This document shows positions 25,399 to 36,020 of a stretch of DNA of 64,000 nucleotides, in pieces (the stretch's first letter is position 1; each line of letters opens with the position of its first letter). The position numbers and the translations under genes are program-made. The notes beneath the pieces were generated by a model. The model was not told the DNA's origin and did not search any database. It was given only the letters and a program-made list of their open reading frames with translations. Source of the DNA: Alteraurantiacibacter buctensis (GTDB taxonomy: Bacteria > Pseudomonadota > Alphaproteobacteria > Sphingomonadales > Sphingomonadaceae). The stretch covers positions 310,657-374,656 of the forward strand of contig NZ_WTYV01000002.1 of the NCBI RefSeq assembly GCF_009827655.1, read 5' to 3'.

Positions 25399-26436
25399 AT
25401 GGGAAAGAAGTGCCGCCTGATCGCCTGCGAGGAAGCCTGGACGATTCCCGAAGTGGCCGAGGAATTGCGCCTCGTCTCGCGCGGCCCGTCGCAGAGCAGC
25501 GACAAGCTGCTGGTGGGCGGGATCTACGACGCGGACCATGACACCACCGGCTATGGCAAGATGGGGTTCCTCTCCGGCCTGATGGACGTGGAGGAGCGCC
25601 GCCTGCCCGAGATGAACCAGTACGGAGTGGACATGCACCTCCTAACCCTGACCGCGCCGGGCGTGCAGATGTTCGATGCCGATACTGCCACCGAGCTTGC
25701 GGCGCTCTCCAATGACCGGATGGCGGAAATTATCGCCAAGTACCCTACCCGCTTCGCCGGCCTCGCCAGCTTCGCCCCGCACAGCCCCAAGCGCGCGGCG
25801 AAGGAAATCGACCGGGTTATGACCGAGCTGAAACTGAACGGCCTGGTGGTCAACGGCCACACCAACGGCGAATATTTCGACGATCCCAAGTTCTGGCCGA
25901 TCTTCGAGGCGGCCGAGGCGCTCGACGCCACGATCTACATCCACCCGCGCGGGCCTTCGGACACCCTGAAAGGCCCGCTGATGGACTATGCAATGGACAG
26001 CGCCATGTGGGCCTATGGCGTGGAAGTGGCCACCAACATGCTGCGGATGATGGCCGGCGGGGTGTTCGACCGGTTCCCCAAGCTGCGCATCTGCGTGGGC
26101 CACATGGGCGAAATGGTGCCGTTCTTCATCTGGCGCATCAACTTCATGAACAGCCGCGCGCAAAAGGTGGGCCGCGCACCCAAGACGCAGCGGAGCATGG
26201 AGGAATACTTCAAGGACAACTTCGTCTTCACCACCAGCGGCGTGGAAGACCCGCTGACGCTGCGATATGCGATTGACCGGATGGGGATCGAGAACGTGAT
26301 CTGGGCGATCGACTACCCCTATCAGCCGATGAAACCGGCGGTGGATTTCATCGAGAACTTCGCCTGCACCGAAGCTGAGATGCACGCGCTGTGCCACGGC
26401 AATGCCGAGCGGGTGTTCCGGATTGCGGCGGAGTGA
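25399..26436 (+). CDS. amidohydrolase-family decarboxylase, LigW-like
   Basis: A 345-residue TIM-barrel metal enzyme. It resembles 5-carboxyvanillate decarboxylase LigW: the N-terminal C-E-E-A-W (Glu11), Y-I-H-P (His182), V-G-H-M-G-E (His235) and A-I-D-Y-P-Y-Q (Asp305) keep the metal and catalytic residues of that group, which has Ala where gamma-resorcylate decarboxylase has a second N-terminal His. Expected reaction is non-oxidative loss of CO2 from an aromatic acid. Ribosome site GGGAGAGAG precedes the start. It is followed after ten bases by a CoA transferase gene. Confidence 0.83.
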   Translation: MGKKCRLIACEEAWTIPEVAEELRLVSRGPSQSSDKLLVGGIYDADHDTTGYGKMGFLSGLMDVEERRLPEMNQYGVDMHLLTLTAPGVQMFDADTATELAALSNDRMAEIIAKYPTRFAGLASFAPHSPKRAAKEIDRVMTELKLNGLVVNGHTNGEYFDDPKFWPIFEAAEALDATIYIHPRGPSDTLKGPLMDYAMDSAMWAYGVEVATNMLRMMAGGVFDRFPKLRICVGHMGEMVPFFIWRINFMNSRAQKVGRAPKTQRSMEEYFKDNFVFTTSGVEDPLTLRYAIDRMGIENVIWAIDYPYQPMKPAVDFIENFACTEAEMHALCHGNAERVFRIAAE

Positions 26437-26446
26437 GGCTGTTCCG

Positions 26447-27553
26447 ATGAGCCCCCTTGAAGGCGTAAAAGTCGTCGAACTCGCCCGCATCCTCGCCGGT
26501 CCCTGGGCGGGGCAGGTGCTGGCTGATCTTGGCGCCGAGGTGATCAAGGTCGAAAGCCCCGAGGGCGACGATACGCGCGGGTGGGGGCCGCCGTTTATCG
26601 AACGTGAGGACGGGTCGAAAGACGCCGCCTATTTCCACGCCGCCAACCGCGGCAAGACCGGCATGGTGGCGGATTTCCGCGATCCGGCAGACCTTGCGAA
26701 AGTGAAGGAGCTGATCAGCACCGCCGACGTGGTGATCGAGAACTTCAAGCTGGGCGGCCTTGCCAAGTTTGGGCTCGACTATGACAGCCTCAAGGAAGCC
26801 AACCCCGGCCTCGTCTACTGCTCGATCACCGGCTTCGGGCAGAATGGCCCCTATGCGCCGCGCGCGGGTTACGATTTCATCGTGCAGGGCATGGGCGGGA
26901 TCATGGACCTGACCGGCGATCCGGCGGGCGCGCCGCAGAAGATCGGCGTGGCCTATGCCGATATCCTGACCGGTCTCTACGCCGTGATCGGCATCCAGGC
27001 CGCGCTGCACATGCGCCAGCGCACCGGCAAAGGGCAGCTCGTGGACATGGCGCTGCTCGACGTGATGGTGGGCACGTTGGCCAACCAGGCGATGAACTAC
27101 CTTGCCAGCGGCGTTTCCCCCACGCGGCTGGGCAATGCCCATCCCAATATCGTGCCCTACGAGGCCTTCCCCTGCGCCGATGGCTGGGCGATCATCGCCG
27201 TGGGCAACGACAGCCAGTTCCAGCGGCTGTCCGACCTGCTGGACCTGAACCCGCGCCCCGGCTGGTCCACCAATGCCGGCCGCGTGGCTGACAGGGTGAC
27301 GGTGTCCGCCGCAGTATCCTCGCGCACGCAGGACTGGGAGCGCGATGCCCTGCTGGAGGCGCTGGAGGGCGAGGGCATTCCTGCCGGGCCGATCAACACG
27401 GTGGAGCAGGCGCTGGCCGACCCGCAAGTGCAGGCGCGCGGCATGGTTGTGGACCTGCCGGGAGGGATCAGGGGGCTGAGGACGCCCATCCGCTTTTCCG
27501 ATGCGGATCTGGCGCTGGGCAAGGCATCGCCCATGCTGCCACGCAAGACCTAA
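26447..27553 (+). CDS. CoA transferase family III (CaiB/BaiF)
   Basis: A 368-residue enzyme that moves CoA between carboxylic acids. Hallmarks are L-A-G-P-W-A-G-Q near residue 20, R-G-K near 70, the S-I-T-G-F-G-Q-N-G-P stretch at about 127-136 and the catalytic Asp172 in V-A-Y-A-D-I-L-T-G. ATG 26447 lies ten bases after the decarboxylase stop; a longer frame overlaps that gene. It is the last gene of the AraC-linked cluster, suggesting an acyl-CoA-dependent pathway for the substrate. Confidence 0.88.
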   Translation: MSPLEGVKVVELARILAGPWAGQVLADLGAEVIKVESPEGDDTRGWGPPFIEREDGSKDAAYFHAANRGKTGMVADFRDPADLAKVKELISTADVVIENFKLGGLAKFGLDYDSLKEANPGLVYCSITGFGQNGPYAPRAGYDFIVQGMGGIMDLTGDPAGAPQKIGVAYADILTGLYAVIGIQAALHMRQRTGKGQLVDMALLDVMVGTLANQAMNYLASGVSPTRLGNAHPNIVPYEAFPCADGWAIIAVGNDSQFQRLSDLLDLNPRPGWSTNAGRVADRVTVSAAVSSRTQDWERDALLEALEGEGIPAGPINTVEQALADPQVQARGMVVDLPGGIRGLRTPIRFSDADLALGKASPMLPRKT

Positions 27554-27625
27554 CAACGCTTGTCACCTGCCAGCGGCATGATCCGCTGCTACGATTGCCC
27601 CGCACAAGGGCGATGAGGACGAAGC

Positions 27626-28537
27626 ATGGTTTTGCGCAGTATCATGGCGGGCGCAGCTATGCTGCTCGCGGCGGAGTGTTTTACCGTTTCAGCCAAGGCA
27701 CAGGAGACCGCAGGCGGGGTTGAAGGCTGCGCATTCATCAACAGCACATCCGATCAAATGGATGCGGTGTTGCGCGATAAGGGGGCCGTCATCGACGGCT
27801 ATGGGGCATTTTGCACCCAGCTCAACGCTGCCAACATGGGTGTGGATGTGGCTGAGTTTGCCCGCCCGCAGTTCGACGAGACAGCCGCTGTCGTGACCTT
27901 GCGGCTGTATGACCTTGCCACCGGGGTGCGGGGTCCGGAATCGTCCTCTGCGCTTACCGTTGTCACCGGAACCGACGCGGTCGCGAATGTCGAAGCGCTG
28001 TCGAACGCCTTTGACAGGGCGCTGCAGGATATGGCGGATCAACTGGATACTTTCACCGCCTCTGTCCGGAACGAGAAGGCCCGGCTAGCCGCACTGTACA
28101 GCGAGCCGGCCGCACCACTGGTGCGGGACACCGCGGAGCCGTGCCGCCTGCTTTATGTCGGGTCGGCCAACATGAACGAGGCGATCGACCGCTGGGGCGG
28201 ATTTCCGCAGTTCGACGGCTACGATGCCTTGTGCCGGGCCCTGCGCGCGCGCGGTGCCGGTCTGGGTTTTGCCGGAGGCGGCGCCATGAACGGCACGACA
28301 TCGCAGGCATGGGCATCGGTCAGCGTATACGATGCCGCCACGCAGACGCTGGGCGCGGCCACCGCCTTCGGTATCGCCGCAACGCAGAACGCGCAGGAGG
28401 CACAGGTCGACGACAACCTGTTTCAGGCGCTGGGCGGCGCCCTGGCTGGTGTTGCCCGGGAGCAGGAAGCCGTTTTGGCGACGCTCGATCTGGTGCTGGC
28501 GGGCGACCGGCGGACATTTGCTGCGGAAAGCCCATAG
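27626..28537 (+). CDS. secreted hypothetical protein with an internal duplication
   Basis: A 303-residue protein with a signal peptide (cleavage near A-K-A-Q, residue 26). Two similar halves start near residues 36 and 172. Each has a Cys, about 26 residues, then D-G-Y-x-A-x-C, followed by a Leu/Asn-rich strand, a beta stretch and an Ala-rich helix. The paired Cys in each half probably form a disulfide. I recognise no family. Codon use is a little less GC-biased than its neighbours, and a repeat-bearing non-coding stretch follows, consistent with a later insertion. Confidence 0.65.
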   Translation: MVLRSIMAGAAMLLAAECFTVSAKAQETAGGVEGCAFINSTSDQMDAVLRDKGAVIDGYGAFCTQLNAANMGVDVAEFARPQFDETAAVVTLRLYDLATGVRGPESSSALTVVTGTDAVANVEALSNAFDRALQDMADQLDTFTASVRNEKARLAALYSEPAAPLVRDTAEPCRLLYVGSANMNEAIDRWGGFPQFDGYDALCRALRARGAGLGFAGGGAMNGTTSQAWASVSVYDAATQTLGAATAFGIAATQNAQEAQVDDNLFQALGGALAGVAREQEAVLATLDLVLAGDRRTFAAESP

Positions 28538-28944
28538 CCCTGTTACGAGCGGGGAACGTGTAGTCGTGCCTTTGGCGGCATCACTTTTCACTTTCCTACA
28601 GCACCGGAAATGGTGCAGCCCGACTCGCGTCCGATGCGTCTGGCCAGAGCAGCGGATGGGCCATCCTCCGGCGAGCAATCGTGCGGAGGAAATGACCGGC
28701 GCGGGCGTCCCGGCATTATGTCGAACGTTCGCACCAGGCATGGCCGCCACGCGAGTGCTGCCCTCCGTCGCGTCAATAGCTGGAGGATGGCCGCGGGCCG
28801 GCGGCAACAAATCTCGACGCGATTACCGTACCTCAAATACAAGAAGCGTCGTCGAGTCCGGGCACAGAATGCGGCAACCCCGCGCCGGTCATTTGCTCTT
28901 CCCGTCCACCCCGGCAGCCGCAGGCTGGCCGGGCTAGCGGCGCG
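28538..28944. other. 407-base non-coding stretch with nested inverted repeats
   Basis: No convincing gene is present. Short open frames on both strands lack ribosome sites and domain features. The stretch contains a 16-bp perfect inverted repeat (28690-28705 with 28879-28894) and an 11-bp one (28659-28669 with 28782-28792). The sequences just inside the 16-bp arms are also loosely alike in inverted orientation. It separates the orphan secreted protein from ligAB. Confidence 0.55.
28690..28894. repeat. 205-bp segment with 16-bp terminal inverted repeats (MITE-like)
   Basis: The left arm AAATGACCGGCGCGGG (28690-28705) is matched exactly by its reverse complement at 28879-28894. The interior has no gene. 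Size and ends fit a miniature inverted-repeat element or decayed IS remnant, but no target-site duplication is visible at its edges. Confidence 0.4.
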
Positions 28945-30191
<1,247 letters not shown>

Positions 30192-30241
30192 AGTGGGCCT
30201 CCCTTTGGCGGGACCACCATACACCGGCAATTGCGATTAAT

Positions 30242-30266
30242 GCACGTGCTGTTGCGTGCCAGGCAC
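30242..30266. promoter_or_regulatory. paired dyads upstream of ligA
   Basis: A perfect 8-bp palindrome GCACGTGC (30242-30249) and an 11-bp dyad GTGCC-A-GGCAC (30256-30266) lie 51 to 75 bases upstream of the ligA start. Both share the GTGC/GCAC half. The placement suits activator or repressor binding for ligAB; no adjacent LysR- or IclR-type gene is present to name the protein. Confidence 0.4.
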
Positions 30267-30286
30267 GTCAGCGCCAGCCCCAGCCC

Positions 30287-30670
30287 CTATCGCCAGCCCT
30301 GGTACCAGGCGCGGGCAGCATCGATGGCGACTTCGTCAGTGCTGCGGACCCTGCCGGCATCAACCTGTTCGCGCGTATGGAGCAGCACGGGCGCGGGAAC
30401 CAGGTCGTAGAATTCCAGCCCTGCGTCGGAACCGCTTACCCAGACCACGCGGCCGAAGGCCTCGAAGCCCAGCCACCACAGCATCACGTCCTGGCCGGTC
30501 CGCAGGGGTTCGCTCAGCCGCAGGTGAGCGCCGGATTGCGACAGGTCCAGCACGCTGGCCGAAAGCTGGCCGTCCAGCGTCATCGCCTGCGCCGGCACGC
30601 CCTGCCGGATGCGCAGGCGGCTGTCGCGCCGGCGGCCGGTGGCCGAGGGGAAGGAGGAGCCCATGTCCAT
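30287..30670 (-). CDS. PilZ domain protein (c-di-GMP binding)
   Basis: A 127-residue single-domain protein. The c-di-GMP motifs R-x(3)-R (Arg14 to Arg18) and D-x-S-x(2)-G (Asp42 to Gly47) are both intact. ATG 30670 and 30664 are near-equivalent starts. It would act as a cytoplasmic receptor for the second messenger. It lies upstream of ligAB on the same strand, but the dyads in the gap argue for separate control. Confidence 0.85.
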   Translation of the reverse strand: MDMGSSFPSATGRRRDSRLRIRQGVPAQAMTLDGQLSASVLDLSQSGAHLRLSEPLRTGQDVMLWWLGFEAFGRVVWVSGSDAGLEFYDLVPAPVLLHTREQVDAGRVRSTDEVAIDAARAWYQGWR

Positions 30671-30745
30671 GAAGCAATCATGGCAGAACGTGCCTACCGG
30701 CCTGTTAGGGATACCCTGCGCAGGGTTACCTAAGGTTCCCGCCTG

Positions 30746-31804
30746 TCAGCGCACGTCGAGCACTTCCTCGCTGCGGCACTGCTGGTAAGTGCCCCAGCCG
30801 GAACACATGCCATAGGGGCTGCGGATGAAGATTGCCTCGATGCGGGAAATCTGCCCGTTCTCCACCTTGAACAGCTCGCCCAGTTCCCAGGTCCAGTTGA
30901 TCGGCCGGTGATCGAAGAAAGCGAAGGCGAAAACCACCCCGCGCTCCTCGTCCACCGCCACCACCCGCCGCTCGCGCACGCCGGTAACGGTGCCGACCAG
31001 GCTGGTTTCGAACTGGCCGCGGCAGGTCTGGATCGAACCGAAGGCGGGCCGGTCCGGCAGGGCGGCGCGCTCGGCGTCGGAGGCGGCGGCGATCATGCCG
31101 TTTTCCAGCCGCAGGCAATCGTCGGTGAAAGGGTAGTAATCGTTGCCGGTGTTGCGCTCCACCGCCTCGAAATAGGCGTTGGCCACTTCCACCAGTTCGG
31201 CGCGGGTGTGGCGCTGCCCTTCCGGCACGGGTTCGGCATAGCCGGCCCAGGGGCTGCCCAGCGCATGCACCGCCCCGCCGATATCGGGGAAGGGGTTGGT
31301 GGATGGGCCGGAGGCGGCACCCAGCGCCCGGTCCGGGCGGGCGGCAACATGTTCCACCTCGGTGATCCTGCCATCACGGCCCACCCGCAGGCGCAGGGCC
31401 AGGCCCACGTGCTCGGGCGCACGCTGCGGGCCGGTGGCGGAGCTGTTGGCCTGTTCCTGCACCGTCACCAGCGCGGCCACCTGCCCGGTGGTGACATCGG
31501 ACACGACCAGCCGATAGCCCTGCGGCGAGACGGTGGTGGCCCACAGCCCCTCGTTGCCCAGCGGCAGCTCCACCCCGTTCTCGGTAAAGCGGGCGTGGCG
31601 GGCAAACAGGTCATCCGAAACGACCCCGTCGCTCATCGCCGTCAGATAGGCTTCCAGCTTGCCTTCCAGGCAGGCGCGCTCGCAAGTGTTGGGCTCCATC
31701 TCCAGCGGCACCCCGGCGACCACGTGGGCCGGCTGGGCCTGGGCCGGTGCGGCCAGGGCGACAAGGCAGGTGGCCGCAAGCGCGGCGCGGATGGTTGTGG
31801 TCAT
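30746..31804 (-). CDS. secreted hypothetical protein, NTF2-like, Cys-containing
   Basis: A 352-residue protein with a signal peptide (cleavage near A-Q-A, residue 23). The mature N-terminus has the N-T-C-E-R-A-C-L-E-G-K motif and a tentatively NTF2-like first half; the second half has Y-F-E-A-V-E-R-N and V-V-A-V-D-E-E-R-G-V-V-F. The same two-part layout with matching motifs is found in the protein at 44329-45213, so they are paralogues. Further Cys near the C-terminus are not shared. Function unknown; extracellular or periplasmic. Confidence 0.7.
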   Translation of the reverse strand: MTTTIRAALAATCLVALAAPAQAQPAHVVAGVPLEMEPNTCERACLEGKLEAYLTAMSDGVVSDDLFARHARFTENGVELPLGNEGLWATTVSPQGYRLVVSDVTTGQVAALVTVQEQANSSATGPQRAPEHVGLALRLRVGRDGRITEVEHVAARPDRALGAASGPSTNPFPDIGGAVHALGSPWAGYAEPVPEGQRHTRAELVEVANAYFEAVERNTGNDYYPFTDDCLRLENGMIAAASDAERAALPDRPAFGSIQTCRGQFETSLVGTVTGVRERRVVAVDEERGVVFAFAFFDHRPINWTWELGELFKVENGQISRIEAIFIRSPYGMCSGWGTYQQCRSEEVLDVR

Positions 31805-31890
31805 GGCTCTCCCCCATTGCTGTTATGGCCGGGAGATTAGCCGCGCGGGGGGCGCTGGCCAGCACCAAATTGTAACGGTCCGGATGGCCC

Positions 31891-32523
31891 TCAGACAGCG
31901 ATGGAACGCTGGTAGGCGGGCCGTGCCTGCAACCGCGCCCAATAGGCGGCGACATGTGGCGGCAGGGCCACTTCCACCCGGGTGAACTCGGCCAGCAGGA
32001 AGGCATAGCCGATCGAGATGTCGGCGATGGTGAACCGCTCCCCGGTCACGAAAGGGCGGCCATCGGCCAGCACGCTGTCGAGGTAAGCCAGCCGCTTCTC
32101 CACCTGGCCAAGCTGGTCGGCGATGGTGGCATTGGTGTGCTCGCCGCTGAACACGCGGGTGCGGAAAATGGTGCCGATGGGGGTGGCCAGGTCCGCCTCG
32201 CCGAAGTGCAGGAACTGCAGGTGGTGGGCATAGTGCGCGGCATCGGGCCGGGGGCCGACGGCGAGGGCAATGGCCCGCTCGTTCCCCGCCACCAGCCGCC
32301 GGCCGGTGATGTAGAGCAGGATGGCGATGCTCTCGAACATGGTGATCGGGTCATCCGCATCGTCGTCAACGATGGTGGGGACGCTGCCCAGCGGGTTTAT
32401 GTCCAGGAAGCTCTCCGGCACCGGAATGCCGAACTTTTCGAGGGCGTAGGGCTCCTCCATCTCCTCCATCAGCCAGACGATCCGCTGGCTGCGCGAACTG
32501 GGCACGTGATAGATGGTGATCAT
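31891..32523 (-). CDS. glutathione S-transferase family protein
   Basis: A 210-residue protein with an N-terminal thioredoxin-like domain (about 1-80; P-S-S-R-S-Q-R at the active-site helix, N-P-L-G-S-V-P-T-I with the cis-Pro, and E-S-I-A for glutathione carboxylate binding) and an all-helical C-terminal domain. It resembles general bacterial GSTs more than LigE/LigF beta-etherases. It follows acs by four bases on the same strand. Confidence 0.85.
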   Translation of the reverse strand: MITIYHVPSSRSQRIVWLMEEMEEPYALEKFGIPVPESFLDINPLGSVPTIVDDDADDPITMFESIAILLYITGRRLVAGNERAIALAVGPRPDAAHYAHHLQFLHFGEADLATPIGTIFRTRVFSGEHTNATIADQLGQVEKRLAYLDSVLADGRPFVTGERFTIADISIGYAFLLAEFTRVEVALPPHVAAYWARLQARPAYQRSIAV

Positions 32524-32527
32524 CGTC

Positions 32528-34477
<1,950 letters not shown>

Positions 34478-34524
34478 TATCGGCTCCCAATTCCTGTGGG
34501 CGGACTGGTAGGAAATCTGCGGGC

Positions 34525-34935
34525 CTAGCGCCAGAGGGCATCCAGCGCGGGCAGCAGGTGATCGCGGTGTTCGGCGGGAACCCGGGCCAGCAGGTTCTGC
34601 TCGAATTCCTCGATGATGGCGTGAGCCTTGCCCACCAGCGTCTTGCCGCTGGCAGTCAGCGTCAGCCCCTGGCTCTTGCCGTCGATCGGGGTGCGGTCGA
34701 TCCAGCCGGCATCTTCCAGCCGCTTCAGCAGCGGCACCATATTGGCCCGCTGGATATCCAGGTGGCGGCCGAGGGCGCTGGCGGTAATCGCGGGGTTCGC
34801 TTCCACCAGCAGCAGGACGGAGGCGTCCACCTGCTTCAACCCCAGGTCCGCCAGCCGCGCGCTGAGCTGGGCCGCCGTGGCGTGGGCTGCGCGGCGCAGG
34901 GCATAGCCGGGATACTGGGGCAGGGGATCACGCAT
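34525..34935 (-). CDS. ferC: MarR family regulator, FerC-like
   Basis: A 136-residue winged-helix repressor with the MarR helix-turn-helix (about 45-75, [14 protein letters not shown]) and wing [11 protein letters not shown]. It is divergent from ferB, as FerC is in Sphingobium sp. SYK-6, where it represses ferBA until hydroxycinnamoyl-CoA binds. ATG 34935 is chosen; the upstream extension to 34971 would run into the operator. The gene symbol rests on layout and family, not on a sequence alignment. Confidence 0.75.
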   Translation of the reverse strand: MRDPLPQYPGYALRRAAHATAAQLSARLADLGLKQVDASVLLLVEANPAITASALGRHLDIQRANMVPLLKRLEDAGWIDRTPIDGKSQGLTLTASGKTLVGKAHAIIEEFEQNLLARVPAEHRDHLLPALDALWR

Positions 34936-34951
34936 GGCAGGCAGGCTAACA

Positions 34952-34987
34952 ATTGCTGTTGCCCATAGCAATCCCGATAGCTATGAA
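34952..34987 (+). promoter_or_regulatory. ferB promoter with MarR-type operator
   Basis: A candidate promoter has TTGCCC (34959-34964) and TATGAA (34982-34987) with a 17-base spacer. Overlapping it are an inverted repeat ATTGCT-N9-AGCAAT (34952-34972) and a perfect palindrome ATAGCTAT (34977-34984). Repressor bound here would block RNA polymerase, matching the FerC mechanism known from SYK-6. The start of ferB is about 65 bases downstream. Confidence 0.55.
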
Positions 34988-35053
34988 TGATAACAATATT
35001 CACCGCGACGGCGACTCGGGTCCGGGTGTCCGCCGCAATGAGGAGAGAGCACC

Positions 35054-35917
35054 ATGGCCAAAGCCCCGTCGCAACCCGATCCCCGCCCGCAATCCGAAAC
35101 CGTCAAGTACGAGATCGTCGATGGCGTGGCCTGGGTCTATTTCAACCGCCCCGACAAGCGCAACTGCATGAGCCCCAACCTCAACCGGCAGATGAAGATC
35201 GTGCTGGAAGAGCTGGAATTCCGCGATGACGTGCAGGTGCTGGTGCTGACCGGCGAGGGCTCCTCGTGGTCGGCGGGCATGGACCTGCTGGAATACTTCC
35301 GCCACGCCGAGCAGGAAGGCCTGCACAAGGTCCGTCAGCACCAGCGCGAAGCCTATTCGTGGTGGGAACGCCTGCGCTGGTACGAGAAGCCCACCGTGGC
35401 GATGATCAACGGCTGGTGCTTCGGCGGCGCTTACGGCCCGCTGTATGCCTGCGACCTGGCGTTCTGCGCCGACGAGGCCCAGTTCGGCCTGTCGGAAATC
35501 AACTGGGCCATCCTGCCCGGCGGCGGGGCCAGCAAGGTGGCGGCAGAGCTGCTGCCGTTCCGCGATGCCATGTATCACGCGATGATGGGTGAAAACCTCA
35601 CCGGCCCGCAGGCCGCGGCGCTGCGCATGGTCAACGAATCGCTGCCGGCCGACAAGCTGAAGGCCCGCGTGCAGGAAGTGTGCGATGTGCTGAAGAAGAA
35701 GGACAGCCAGGCCGTGCGCGCCACCAAGTGGGCCATGCGCCGGGTCATGGAAATGACCTATGACAACGCCGAGGACTACCTGATCCGCGCGCAGGAAGCG
35801 CTGAACCAGTTCGGCGGCCTGGAATCGCGCAAGGAAGCGACCAAGCAGTTCCTTGACGAGAAGACCTTCAAGCCGGGCCTTGGCACCTTCGACAAGACGA
35901 AGCTGCAGAAGGACTGA
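35054..35917 (+). CDS. ferB: feruloyl-CoA hydratase/lyase
   Basis: A 287-residue crotonase-fold enzyme that hydrates feruloyl-CoA and cleaves it to vanillin and acetyl-CoA. It matches the p-hydroxycinnamoyl-CoA hydratase/lyase group: R-P-D-K-R-N-x-M-S-P, S-A-G-M-D-L-x-E-Y-F, I-N-G-W-C-F-G-G, and F-G-L-S-E-I-N-W with the catalytic Glu, followed by the K-Q-F-L-D-E-K tail. A strong ribosome site GAGGAGAG precedes ATG. It is the first gene of ferBA, ahead of an intrinsic terminator. Confidence 0.92.
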   Translation: MAKAPSQPDPRPQSETVKYEIVDGVAWVYFNRPDKRNCMSPNLNRQMKIVLEELEFRDDVQVLVLTGEGSSWSAGMDLLEYFRHAEQEGLHKVRQHQREAYSWWERLRWYEKPTVAMINGWCFGGAYGPLYACDLAFCADEAQFGLSEINWAILPGGGASKVAAELLPFRDAMYHAMMGENLTGPQAAALRMVNESLPADKLKARVQEVCDVLKKKDSQAVRATKWAMRRVMEMTYDNAEDYLIRAQEALNQFGGLESRKEATKQFLDEKTFKPGLGTFDKTKLQKD

Positions 35918-35936
35918 GCCTGATCAATGAACGAAG

Positions 35937-35971
35937 CGTCACCCCTGCCCATAGGCGGGGGTGACGTTTTT
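35937..35971 (+). terminator. intrinsic terminator or attenuator between ferB and ferA
   Basis: A 13-bp stem (CGTCACCCC-T-GCC with GGC-G-GGGGTGACG, one T-G pair) has a CATA tetraloop and is followed at once by TTTTT (35967-35971). It works only in the plus direction. It sits 20 bases after the ferB stop and 50 before the ferA start, inside what would otherwise be a two-gene operon. Confidence 0.8.
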
Positions 35972-36020
35972 CGCGTGCCGGTTTAGGACGCGCTGCCAAT
36001 TCCAGGGAAGAGAACCGCCG

